Source: Patescibacteria group bacterium (GTDB lineage Bacteria; Patescibacteriota; Minisyncoccia; Phycocordibacterales; BOKC01). Taken from it: 64,000 bases of DNA. Below the pieces are notes generated by a model that was given only the letters and a program-made list of their open reading frames with translations, ran no database searches and was not told where the DNA came from. This document shows, piece by piece, positions 33,016-40,614 of the stretch. The stretch lies in NCBI GenBank assembly GCA_016860785.1, contig BOKC01000003.1:28300-92299 (forward strand). Direction: 5' to 3'. The position numbers were made by a program, and so were the translations under genes. Positions within the stretch are counted from its first letter, which is position 1. The number at the start of each line of letters is the position of its first letter.

Positions 33016-34000
33016 CATCTCCGTCTTGGACAATGTATTGTTTGCCTTCAGTACGAATAAGTCCTTTTTCTCGAGCGGCGGCATAGGAACCGACTTCCAA
33101 CAGCTTTTGCCAATTTATGACTTCGGCGCGAATAAATTTATCGCGGAAGTCGCTGTGGATGGCCGCGCCGGCGATTGGCGCAGTTGAATCTTGTTTTATG
33201 GTCCAAGCGCGGGTCTCGTCTTCGCCTGTTGTGAAAAAAGTGATTAGCTTCAAAAGCTCATAGCTTTTTTTAATAAATTCGTCCAAACCTTTGCCGAAAA
33301 TCGCGTCAATTTCCAGATATTCTCCGGGAATTTTAGACAGATCAGAGAGCGACTTATCTCCGGCTTCCGAAACGTTTAAAACATAAAGCGTCGGTTTGAT
33401 TGAAAGCAGATGAAGACCTTTGATTGCTGATTTTTCTTTTTCATTCAATTCAATTTGTCTTGCCGCTTTCCCCTGTTCAAGATCAGCTTTCAATTTCAAC
33501 AAAATTTCTTTTTCAAAAATTACTTCTTTTAACCGACTGGCGGATCCTGTTTTCGCTTCCCTTTCAATATTGCTTAATCGTTTATTGACCGTTTCAAGGT
33601 CGGCCATAACAAGTTCTAAATTTATGATTTCAATGTCGGAGAGCGGTTCAATCTTGCCTTCCACGTGAGTTATTTTATCGTCTTTAAAGTTTCTGACGAC
33701 CTGGGCAATAGCGTCCACCTCGCGGATGTGCGATAAAAACTTATTCCCTAAACCTTCGCCGACAGAGGCGCCTTTGACCAGGCCGGCAATATCAACAAAT
33801 TCAACGGCAGCAGGAATTGTCTTTTTTGATTTTGAGAATTCTGAAAGTTTGTCCAGTCGCTCGTCAGGCACGGCAACTACGCCGACCGAAGGGTCAATGG
33901 TGCAAAAGGGATAATTCTCAGCCGGTACCGATTTTTTGGTCAAGGCATTAAAAAGCGTGCTTTTCCCTACATTTGGAAGACCGACAATTCCGATTTTCAT
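32996..34000 (-). CDS. ychF: Ribosome-associated ATPase YchF/OLA1
   Basis: Obg-like ATPase. Walker A GLPNVGKSTLFNALT at residues 7-21, G3 VDIAGLVKGASVGEGLGN, and a C-terminal TGS domain (TTGEDETRAWTIKQD, IHSDFRDKFIRAEVI, DGDVVEFK). 334 aa against about 363 usual; the central helical arm is somewhat short. It binds ribosomes and is linked to stress responses. Confidence 0.97.
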   Translation of the reverse strand: MKIGIVGLPNVGKSTLFNALTKKSVPAENYPFCTIDPSVGVVAVPDERLDKLSEFSKSKKTIPAAVEFVDIAGLVKGASVGEGLGNKFLSHIREVDAIAQVVRNFKDDKITHVEGKIEPLSDIEIINLELVMADLETVNKRLSNIEREAKTGSASRLKEVIFEKEILLKLKADLEQGKAARQIELNEKEKSAIKGLHLLSIKPTLYVLNVSEAGDKSLSDLSKIPGEYLEIDAIFGKGLDEFIKKSYELLKLITFFTTGEDETRAWTIKQDSTAPIAGAAIHSDFRDKFIRAEVINWQKLLEVGSYAAAREKGLIRTEGKQYIVQDGDVVEFKI

Positions 34001-34027
34001 AAAAGTTTTAAAATTTTGGAAGTGAGA

Positions 34028-34061
34028 AAGCCGGCATCGTCTGTTTGGACGTTACCGGCTT
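34028..34061 (-). terminator. Terminator of the 34052 gene
   Basis: AAGCCGG (34028-34034) pairs with CCGGCTT (34055-34061), with an inner CGTC/GACG stem. The stem contains the stop codon of the gene; TTC-rich DNA follows on the minus strand. Confidence 0.6.
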
Positions 34062-34375
34062 GTGTTCCCCTCTTGACTGACTTTATTGCAAGTCGCCATC
34101 ACGAGCCCCCCCCCTGTATCTGTCTTCCTGGTTGCCTTGACCGGGTATGAACGAAAGATTCTGTCGAGCTGTATGCACTGGTCGCGCAGATTTCTGATTG
34201 CAAGCTCGGCCATTCTGATTCGCGTCTGGAGCTCTTGAGTGCTGTCCTCGTCTCTCTTTTCAGCTTCTGCAAGCTCTGTTTTTAGAGACGCAAGAGCTCT
34301 TTCCTCGGCCTCACGCTCTCTTCTGCACTCCTCGAGCTCCTTCAGAACTCTAAGAACGTCTTCATTCTCGTTCAT
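34052..34375 (-). CDS. Coiled-coil hypothetical protein (GC-rich cassette)
   Basis: 107 residues, mostly one coiled coil (VLRVLKELEECRREREAEER, ELAEAEKRDEDSTQELQTRI) with a Gly/Thr-rich end. No family recognised. Marks of an imported unit: GC-rich codons, consensus SD AAAGGAGGT 8 nt before ATG 34375, TTGACA sequence within the end of the ROK gene upstream, own terminator. Confidence 0.7.
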   Translation of the reverse strand: MNENEDVLRVLKELEECRREREAEERALASLKTELAEAEKRDEDSTQELQTRIRMAELAIRNLRDQCIQLDRIFRSYPVKATRKTDTGGGLVMATCNKVSQEGNTSR

Positions 34376-34447
34376 AATTTTTACCTCCTTTCTTTGCGGG
34401 CGGGTTTTGGGTTGGGGGACACTTTCTTCTACTTTTAAAATAATATA

Positions 34448-35236
34448 TCAGCCGAAAAAGTCAAGGTTTTTGTCAAGTAAATTTAGAGCGCCGTAAAGCC
34501 CGCCGAAATCACCGAGAGCGGCTTTTTTGAGCAGTGGTAGTTTGGGCAGAACCTTGTTTATTTTTTTAAGTTCCTGCTCAATGCCTTTAATTGGTATTGC
34601 TGGGTTGCCGGTTATCATTGAACCGCCTAAAACCACGACATCCGGCATCCAGTGTAAAATTGAATTATAAATACCGACAGAAAGCGGCTGGCACAAATCG
34701 CGCCACACCTTAGGTGATAGGACTTCTTTCGGTTCTTTTTTGTATTTTTTTCTTATGGCGGTGCCGGAAGCGATGTCTTCTAATTTTATTTTTTTTCTCC
34801 AGTCAATAATTTGATTGCCTGGTTCAAAACCAAAAGCTGATTTGGCAATTTGGCTATCCACAATCCGTGTTCCGCCGATGCCACTTGAGACCGTGATGTA
34901 TTGGACGATTGAAAAATTCTTGCCAGCACCAAAGTTGGCTTCGCCCAATCCAACCAAAGCCGAGTCATTGGTGATTAAGGCCCGCCTACCGGTTTTTTTC
35001 TTAAGAAGTAAAACGGTTTTTTCTCCCCGGCTTTTGTCTAAGACGGCTGTTACCCCGCCGGCAAAACCTTCTATTTTTTTGCTTTCTGAAATTTTTTCTG
35101 ATTCTTCAATAATCAAATCCACCGCCTTTTCCAAGGTCTTTGGACTTTTTAAAATTTTCTGGCCGAAAAACTTCTTCTTGTCCGAAGTTCCGGCGACTCT
35201 TAAATTGGTTTTCCCGAGGTCAAAGAGAATATACAT
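34448..35236 (-). CDS. ROK-family sugar kinase-like protein
   Basis: 262 residues. N-terminal phosphate loop LFDLGKTNLRVAGT, VSSGIGGTRIVD in place of the ROK GTGIG(G)G motif, EPGNQIIDWR where ROK kinases have (E)xGH, and a PDVVVLGGSMI motif. The zinc-binding CxCGxxGCxE is absent, as in minimal glucokinase/N-acetylmannosamine kinase relatives. Substrate uncertain; neighbouring PGI/PMI and phosphomannomutase suggest hexose metabolism. Confidence 0.82.
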   Translation of the reverse strand: MYILFDLGKTNLRVAGTSDKKKFFGQKILKSPKTLEKAVDLIIEESEKISESKKIEGFAGGVTAVLDKSRGEKTVLLLKKKTGRRALITNDSALVGLGEANFGAGKNFSIVQYITVSSGIGGTRIVDSQIAKSAFGFEPGNQIIDWRKKIKLEDIASGTAIRKKYKKEPKEVLSPKVWRDLCQPLSVGIYNSILHWMPDVVVLGGSMITGNPAIPIKGIEQELKKINKVLPKLPLLKKAALGDFGGLYGALNLLDKNLDFFG

Positions 35237-35293
35237 GATAGATTTCTAATAACTTATAACTAAATTACAAACTGATTAATTTTATGTTGAACG

Positions 35294-36262
35294 TTAATTG
35301 TTATTTGTTAAAAGTTTCTTGAATTTTTCTACCATTGGCACTTGCTCTGGCTCGGCGTTATAGAGGCGGGCAATATTAAGCGCTGTCCAATCGGCGAGCA
35401 AAAGCGAATTGAAAATTGCCACAGACCTTGATTCTTGGATTTGGTGTTCATTTATAGACAACTTTCTGTCTTTGAGCATTTTTGCCGTTATCTCCATCCT
35501 CTTTTGGATTCGCGGGTGGTCGTCGCCGTCTTTTATAAAAATGAAGAAAAAATTTTCGGAAAGTTCTCGGTTTTCAGGAGTGTAATCAAAGCTCGTCATT
35601 TCGTTATGATTTAATTCGGGAAAAATATTGAAGAAAGCCGGAATTTTTGCCGTTTCGTTAAATTTTATTTTCCAAATTTCGGCAATTGCTATGTTTTTCT
35701 CCGAAGCATAAATTATTGGTATTTTGCCTTTTATCTTTTCCGCCAATTCTTCACCTTGGTCTTCGAAATTGAGTGGATTTAAAATTCTGGCTAATTCTTT
35801 TAATTCTGGTAATAGGTTAGGACTGGTCAGTTTCAAGAGAGCCATTAAAGAGGTGCCCAGAGCCATTCTCGGCTGAATGTCGGAATCCGGTAATTTTATG
35901 AAAGGCAATTTTTTCTCCAGAGCAATTTCCAAAAGTCGGCCACCCTTAGTGATGACTGATGTGTTTAATTTTTGCGCAAAAGCTTTCTCCAGAAAATCTA
36001 TCGTCTCTTCGGTATTGCCGGAAAAGGAACTTGCGATAAATAAAATTTCTTCTGGATTTTTGTTGGCGAGTAACGGCAGGCCGTAATTTTTATGGATAGT
36101 TATGTCCAAATTTTCGGAAATCGCTTTTAAAATTTCTGCTGACAGGTGCGAGCCCCCCATACCGCCGACCACAAAACTTTTAGCCGGTTTTAGATTCTCG
36201 GAATTTTCAATTGTCGGCTCAAAGTTAAATTGCTCGGCAAAATTTCTTATTGATTCTTGCAT
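35294..36262 (-). CDS. Bifunctional phosphoglucose/phosphomannose isomerase-like
   Basis: SIS-domain protein. VVGGMGGSHLSAEILKA and IASSFSGNTEETIDFL match archaeal/bacterial bifunctional PGI/PMI; the second domain has IYASEKNIAIAEIWKIKFNE and ELNHNEMTSFDY with the catalytic Glu/His region. ATG 36262 (322 aa) is preferred since it leaves a 40-bp promoter gap to the divergent phosphomannomutase; the frame is open to 36289. Confidence 0.88.
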   Translation of the reverse strand: MQESIRNFAEQFNFEPTIENSENLKPAKSFVVGGMGGSHLSAEILKAISENLDITIHKNYGLPLLANKNPEEILFIASSFSGNTEETIDFLEKAFAQKLNTSVITKGGRLLEIALEKKLPFIKLPDSDIQPRMALGTSLMALLKLTSPNLLPELKELARILNPLNFEDQGEELAEKIKGKIPIIYASEKNIAIAEIWKIKFNETAKIPAFFNIFPELNHNEMTSFDYTPENRELSENFFFIFIKDGDDHPRIQKRMEITAKMLKDRKLSINEHQIQESRSVAIFNSLLLADWTALNIARLYNAEPEQVPMVEKFKKLLTNNN

Positions 36263-36302
36263 GGTAATAGCATACCATTTGAAAAGCATATTTTTAAGTT
36301 AG

Positions 36303-36716
36303 ATGTCTCAAATAAACAATAAAATATTTAAAACTTACGATATTCGGGGTGTTTATCCGTCTGAATTAGACGAAAAAACCGCTTTTGTTATTGGCCAAAC
36401 CTGCGCTAAGTATTTTGCAAGCGGAACTTTTGTTGTTGCTTACGACGCGCGTTTAAGCTCGAAAAAGCTATTCAAGAGTTTTCTTAATGGGTTCCAAAAA
36501 ACGACGACGCAGACCAAAAAAAAATTTAAGATTGAAATAGTGGGGCTCTCTACTACGCCGATGTATTATTTTTTAGTTAATTATTTCAAAGCGGTTGGCG
36601 GTGCGATGGTTACAGCTTCTCACAATCCAAAAGAATACGGTGGTTTTAAAATTGTCGGCAAAAAAGCCAGAATGATTGGGGGAAAAGATTTTGAAAAACT
36701 GATTAAATTAACCTAA
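36303..36716 (+). pseudogene. Phosphomannomutase/phosphoglucomutase, N-terminal fragment
   Basis: 137 residues equal to domain I of alpha-phosphohexomutases: FKTYDIRGVYPSELDEKTAF, and the phosphoserine loop AVGGAMVTASHNPKEYGGFK with the active Ser. The frame stops at 36714 in a repeat-rich segment; domains II-IV continue in the frame starting at 36966. Either a disrupted gene or a two-polypeptide enzyme. Divergent from PGI/PMI, its functional partner. Confidence 0.85.
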
Positions 36717-36965
36717 TTTATAATTAACCTAATTTATCTAAACAAATTTCAGTTATCTTAAAGTTCTAAACTCTAAACTCTAAGTTCTAATCAAACTCAA
36801 AGCTTAAAGGACAAAACTCTAAAATGAAATTTGGAACTTTGATCTTAGAACTTAAAACTTGATTAGGGTTTAGAGTTTAGAACTTAGAGTTTTTAAAATA
36901 TTTTGAAACGATTAGAGCATGGGGCACTTAGACCAACTAGAATGATTAGGACAATTTGAAAAACT
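36717..36965. repeat. Palindromic insertion splitting phosphomannomutase
   Basis: About 250 bp rich in CTCTAAACTC/AGTTCTAA. Left arm 36761-36794 and right arm 36859-36885 are reverse complements apart from a short indel (AAGTTCTAAACTCTAAA...CTAATCAA). TTTGAAAAACT occurs on both sides (36690-36700 and 36955-36965), within longer similar stretches starting AGAATGATT (36670 and 36940 areas), like a target duplication. No ORF of note inside. Confidence 0.75.
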
Positions 36966-37841
36966 ATGACTTACTTGCAACTTTACTCAAAATTTTTAAA
37001 GAAACACTTAAAAGTAAATCGGCCTCTAAAGGTGGTTTGTGACGCTTCGAACGGCACTGCTGGACCGATTTTAAGAGAAACTTTTAAAAATAATTCGAAA
37101 ATAAAATTAATTCTTATAAACCAAAAGCCCGACGGTAATTTTCCAGCTCATGGTCCGAATCCATTGGCGCAAGGCGCGATGGAAGAAGCTTCCAAACGAG
37201 TTTTGAAAGAAAAAGCCGATCTGGGCGCGGTTTTCGACGCCGACGCCGATCGAATATTTTTTATAGACGACAAAGGCCAGACGCTTCCCTCCTATTTAAC
37301 TTCAATAGTCTTATTCAAGGCCTCTAGACCGCCTTTTGTGGCTGATGAACTAGTTTATCAATCTCTCCGACTTCTTAAAATTTTTTCGAGCAAAGATTTA
37401 CTGCCTTCAAAAGTCGGTTCTTATTACGTAAAAACGGAAATGCAAAAACACAAGGCCAATGTTTCGGCCGAATACTCCGGTCACTTTTATTTCAAAGATT
37501 TCTTTTATGCTGATTCCGGTATGTTGGCTTTGATAAAAATGTGTAATTTTATTTCTCAAAACGAGTTATTGTCTGAATTTCTAAAAAGCTTGCCTGTTTT
37601 TTCAATCCAAGCGATTGAAATTAAAAATGCTGATTTCAAAATCTACGAGCAAGAAGCTAAAAAAATTGCAATAATCAAAAAAGCAAAAATTGAGAGAAGA
37701 GATGGAATAAGTTTGGTTTTTAAGGACAGTTTTATCAACTTACGAGCTTCAAATACCGAACCATTAATTCGATTAACCGCTGGTGCCGAGAACAAAGTAG
37801 GTTGTTTGAAGTTGTTAAATTTCGTTAAGTCAAATAGTTAA
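36966..37841 (+). pseudogene. Phosphomannomutase/phosphoglucomutase, C-terminal part
   Basis: 291 residues covering domains II-IV: LKVVCDASNGTAGPILRETF, the metal-binding DADADRIFFIDDKGQ, the sugar-specificity loop AEYSGHFYFKD and the phosphate-binding RASNTEPLIRLTAGA. All these sites are intact, which argues for recent disruption or function together with the N-terminal fragment. No SD before ATG 36966. Confidence 0.85.
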
Positions 37842-37845
37842 AAAG

Positions 37846-37875
37846 AAGGCGCAGGTTTGTCTTTACCTGCGCCTT
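37846..37875. terminator. Bidirectional terminator
   Basis: AAGGCGCAGGT (37846-37856) and ACCTGCGCCTT (37865-37875) form a perfect 11-bp stem between the convergent phosphomannomutase and 37885 genes. TTTTT follows on the minus strand. Confidence 0.85.
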
Positions 37876-37884
37876 AAGTTTGTC

Positions 37885-38274
37885 CTATTTGTTCAGCACC
37901 TTTTCAAGGTGAATTCCCGGTGTCCACTCCCCCTTTTGTATAGCCTTGATCTCCTGTTGGATTCCTATTGGGAAGTTCCTCATGATTTTGTTTGAGACCG
38001 GACTCCCTCTCTCAAGCGAATTCAACAACTGGTTTTTTCTGGATTCAGCGTGTCCGCCGGCGTTGTGCAAGCCCATGTATCCGGCCCGGGTTTCTTCCAG
38101 AATCACCAAGATTCTCTTCCACTCTGGCGAATCTCTCTCCACTTTGACTAGATCCCTACCCCCATTCCCTGGTTTGTTTTTCCTCTGCTTCCTTTTGGTC
38201 GGCCTGTTCTCCTTTGTCATCTTTACACTGAATCTGTTTGCGATCTTGATCATTTCTGCTGTCGGGCGCCCCAC
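37885..38274 (-). CDS. Basic hypothetical protein (GC-rich cassette)
   Basis: 129 residues, Lys/Arg-rich (KENRPTKRKQRKNKPGNGG). No family recognised. GTG start at 38274 supported by GGGAGG 6 nt upstream. A TTGACA promoter follows directly on the terminator of the preceding cassette gene, and a strong terminator ends the unit. Confidence 0.7.
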   Translation of the reverse strand: MGRPTAEMIKIANRFSVKMTKENRPTKRKQRKNKPGNGGRDLVKVERDSPEWKRILVILEETRAGYMGLHNAGGHAESRKNQLLNSLERGSPVSNKIMRNFPIGIQQEIKAIQKGEWTPGIHLEKVLNK

Positions 38275-38319
38275 AGAATCCTCCCTTCTTTGCCTTCAGG
38301 CAAACAAAAGTTCCTTTGG

Positions 38320-38375
38320 TATTATTACACAAATTAAATTTTTGTCAAAAAACGGGAGGCGCTAGCGCCTCCCGT
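38320..38375 (-). promoter_or_regulatory. Fused terminator-promoter between two cassette genes
   Basis: 38352-38375 is a perfect palindrome (ACGGGAGGCGC TA GCGCCTCCCGT) ending the 38393 gene on the minus strand; its T-run TTTTTT runs straight into TTGACA (38343-38348), the -35 of the 37885 gene, with TAATAA/ATAATA as -10 near 38320-38327. Confidence 0.7.
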
Positions 38376-38392
38376 CGTGGGAACGAATGACC

Positions 38393-38698
38393 CTACTTCT
38401 TCTTCTTGCGCTTACCGCTCTGGTTTTTCTGGAACTCACTGATCTTGTTCCAGATCTCCGTTGCGTCTCTTCCCATCCTTTGTGTCAGATGGACGTTGAT
38501 GGTTCGGCCCTCGGAGAGGCCTCCCCTAATCATGCGCGCCTCTTTGTCTGTGAGGGGGAACCCTGCTTCGTCCAGATCTCTCATGATCTCCTCGATCTTG
38601 GTCTTTTCCATCGGTTTCCGTCTCTGCACCTCCCCCCTTCTCTCCCTCGGGATTCTCCGACCGGTCGCCGCCATCACGCTTCCAGTTCTTCCAGCCAC
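38393..38698 (-). CDS. Basic hypothetical protein (GC-rich cassette)
   Basis: 101 residues with Arg-rich N-terminus (RRIPRERRGEVQRRK) and Lys-rich end. Middle part AGFPLTDKEARMIRGGL and INVHLTQRMGRDATEIWNKI look helical. GTG start at 38698 with GGAG 7 nt before it. TTGACA stands further upstream (38785-38790 region). Possibly nucleic-acid binding by charge; no family recognised. Confidence 0.62.
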   Translation of the reverse strand: MAGRTGSVMAATGRRIPRERRGEVQRRKPMEKTKIEEIMRDLDEAGFPLTDKEARMIRGGLSEGRTINVHLTQRMGRDATEIWNKISEFQKNQSGKRKKKK

Positions 38699-38863
38699 GA
38701 TTTTTCTCCGAGTCTTCTAGAGGACCTGTTCTCGCCCCCACACTAGGAGCGAATCTGGATTAGAAGTTTTCCATAATTTGTTTTTATTGTCAATTTTTTG
38801 AATTTTTAAAATTGTGGATAAAAGATGGTAGTCAACATACTTTTATTGTGATATATTTAACAT

Positions 38864-39019
38864 ATGGAAGAAAAAGTTATCGGATATTGTGTTAAGTGTA
38901 AAGACAAGCGTGAGATGAAGGACGTCCAGAGGGTTGAAATAAAACCGGGGCGCCCAGCCGCTAAGGGCACCTGTACTATTTGTGGCACAGGGATGTACAA
39001 GATTTTGCCGAAAGGCTAA
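38864..39019 (+). CDS. DUF5679-like zinc-ribbon protein
   Basis: 51 codons, too short for usual callers. MEEKVIGYCVKCKDKREMKD, then KGTCTICGTGMYKIL: two CxxC pairs forming a zinc ribbon, matching the small DUF5679 proteins widespread in CPR. A TATATT box (38852-38857) ends 6 nt before the ATG, suggesting leaderless expression. Function unknown. Confidence 0.85.
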   Translation: MEEKVIGYCVKCKDKREMKDVQRVEIKPGRPAAKGTCTICGTGMYKILPKG

Positions 39020-39266
39020 GTTTCGTTTTAATCAAGTCTTTTTTTTAACTCTCTTATTTTGGGGGTTTTTATTCGTAACGTAGAGCAAGAGAAATGTGAA
39101 AGTTTTGCTTTCCCATTTCCGAGCCGACTTCGTCTGGCCAAAGGTCAACTCCGTCGTGCCGACGGCCGAGGAGCTAATATAGGTTCAATACTGCGTGGCT
39201 CTGTCGCGCGAATGGACGAGTAAAGCGAGTTCTGACAATACCCTATGGCTTTGCCCCAGGGAGCCT
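39020..39266. repeat. Gene-free repeat region with dispersed hairpin, copy 2
   Basis: GAAATGTGAAAG (39091-39102) and CTTTCCCATTTC (39108-39119) form an 11-of-12 bp stem flanked by GTAGAGCAAGA, matching copy 1 near 4160-4243. The remainder holds GC-rich short inverted pieces (CGTCGTGCCGACG, CCCTATGGCTTTGCCCCAGGG) but no gene. Confidence 0.6.
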
Positions 39267-40445
39267 TTATTCTATCACCTCTTTCTTTTGGAGTCTCTGA
39301 CTTAAAATATTTATTGTTATTGGCGCGATAATACTTGTGGTTATAGTTAGGGCGACTATTGAGGAGAGAAGTTCTTGGCTGATTATCCCATAACCAAAAC
39401 CCAAAAAAGCCACCGCAAGAGACGTAGAAAGTTGTGGCGTTACGGCGACACCAAGAAACACGCTTTCCCGATTGTTAAATTTAGAGATTTTTCCAGCCAG
39501 AAATCCGCTGATGAATTTGGAAATTAGAAGCCCCAAAATTATACTTGTGGCTAAAAACAAAGAACTATAATTCCCTTTTTCCCAAAAAACTGAAATATTG
39601 GTGTTGGCTCCGACAACGACAAAAAAGACCGGCACGAAAAAACCATAGCCGACGGCGTGCAGTTTGGCTTTTAACAAGCGACTTTGCATTGCTCTTGATA
39701 GAATCAATCCGGCAAAAAATCCGGCAACAATCGCATGTAGTCCAACCAACTCAAAGAAGACTACAAAACCAATTAGAATCAGTATTACAAACCTTAATTC
39801 TTTTTCGAACAAATCTTGTTCTTCCGGATAATCTTCAGAAAATGTTAGCCACCTGATTTTCGGTACTATATGAAAAAATCCGGCAAAAGCCAGTAAAAGT
39901 AATGGGTAAATAATTAAATTCCAGAAATTTAAAGTATCGTTTATTGATTGAAGAAAAATTGAGAGCAAGATCAGACTTATGGCATCAATAATGATTGCGG
40001 CATTTACTATTGTTTTTCCGAGGTCTGTTCCGATTATTTTTTGAGATTGGAATTGAGGAATAAGCAGGGCAATCGCTGAAGACATAAAGATAATTCCAAT
40101 CAAAATTGAAGCTGACCATTCTGCTCCGGAATAGAATCCTATTCCTATTCCAACCAATGCCGGAAACAATCCTATAAATATCGCGATTAAAATAATTTTA
40201 CTTTTTATTCCGGCAGTGTCTGAAAAGCGTGACTCAAGGCCGGCCATAAACATCAAAAAAATCAGTCCGATTTGAGCTAGAAAACTTATCGTTGCGTCAA
40301 GTTCAAAAAGACCAAGACCGCTCGGCCCTATTGCCATTCCGCCCACAATAAGAGCAACTACCCACGGTATTCTCATTTTTGAAAAAAGCTGTGAGAAAAC
40401 TACCGCCACCAGAAGAATTATGAAAAAAGAGAAAAAAGTTGGCAT
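39267..40445 (-). CDS. Cation:proton antiporter (CPA2/KefB-type)
   Basis: 392 residues with about twelve TM helices. GGMAIGPSGLGLFEL, GLIFLMFMAGLESRF and AGFFAGLILSR are the CPA2 signatures. No C-terminal RCK/TrkA domain. It probably exchanges Na+ or K+ for protons. Divergent from a second CPA2 gene; the 169-bp gap carries the plus-strand promoter. Confidence 0.88.
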   Translation of the reverse strand: MPTFFSFFIILLVAVVFSQLFSKMRIPWVVALIVGGMAIGPSGLGLFELDATISFLAQIGLIFLMFMAGLESRFSDTAGIKSKIILIAIFIGLFPALVGIGIGFYSGAEWSASILIGIIFMSSAIALLIPQFQSQKIIGTDLGKTIVNAAIIIDAISLILLSIFLQSINDTLNFWNLIIYPLLLLAFAGFFHIVPKIRWLTFSEDYPEEQDLFEKELRFVILILIGFVVFFELVGLHAIVAGFFAGLILSRAMQSRLLKAKLHAVGYGFFVPVFFVVVGANTNISVFWEKGNYSSLFLATSIILGLLISKFISGFLAGKISKFNNRESVFLGVAVTPQLSTSLAVAFLGFGYGIISQELLSSIVALTITTSIIAPITINILSQRLQKKEVIE

Positions 40446-40545
40446 TACTGAATTATACCAGTCATAAGGAAAATTGTTTTTTGTTTTTCTGGTTTATCCA
40501 CAGTCAAGATTTTATTTTTTTGGAAATCGTGTAAGATTGCTGTTG

Positions 40546-40574
40546 TTGTGTTTTACAGACACGACAGATAATAA
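40546..40574 (+). promoter_or_regulatory. Promoter of the plus-strand antiporter
   Basis: -35 TTGTGT (40546-40551), 17-nt spacer, -10 TAATAA (40569-40574). Leader about 35 nt to ATG 40615, no clear SD. Confidence 0.5.
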
Positions 40575-40614
40575 CAGATAAAAGGGCGTCACGCTTCTTT
40601 TTTATTTAATTTTT

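Noticed and set aside
38387..38746. 119-aa plus-strand frame opposite the 38393 gene
   Set aside because: Antisense shadow caused by GC-rich codons; the minus-strand gene has start, SD and terminator.
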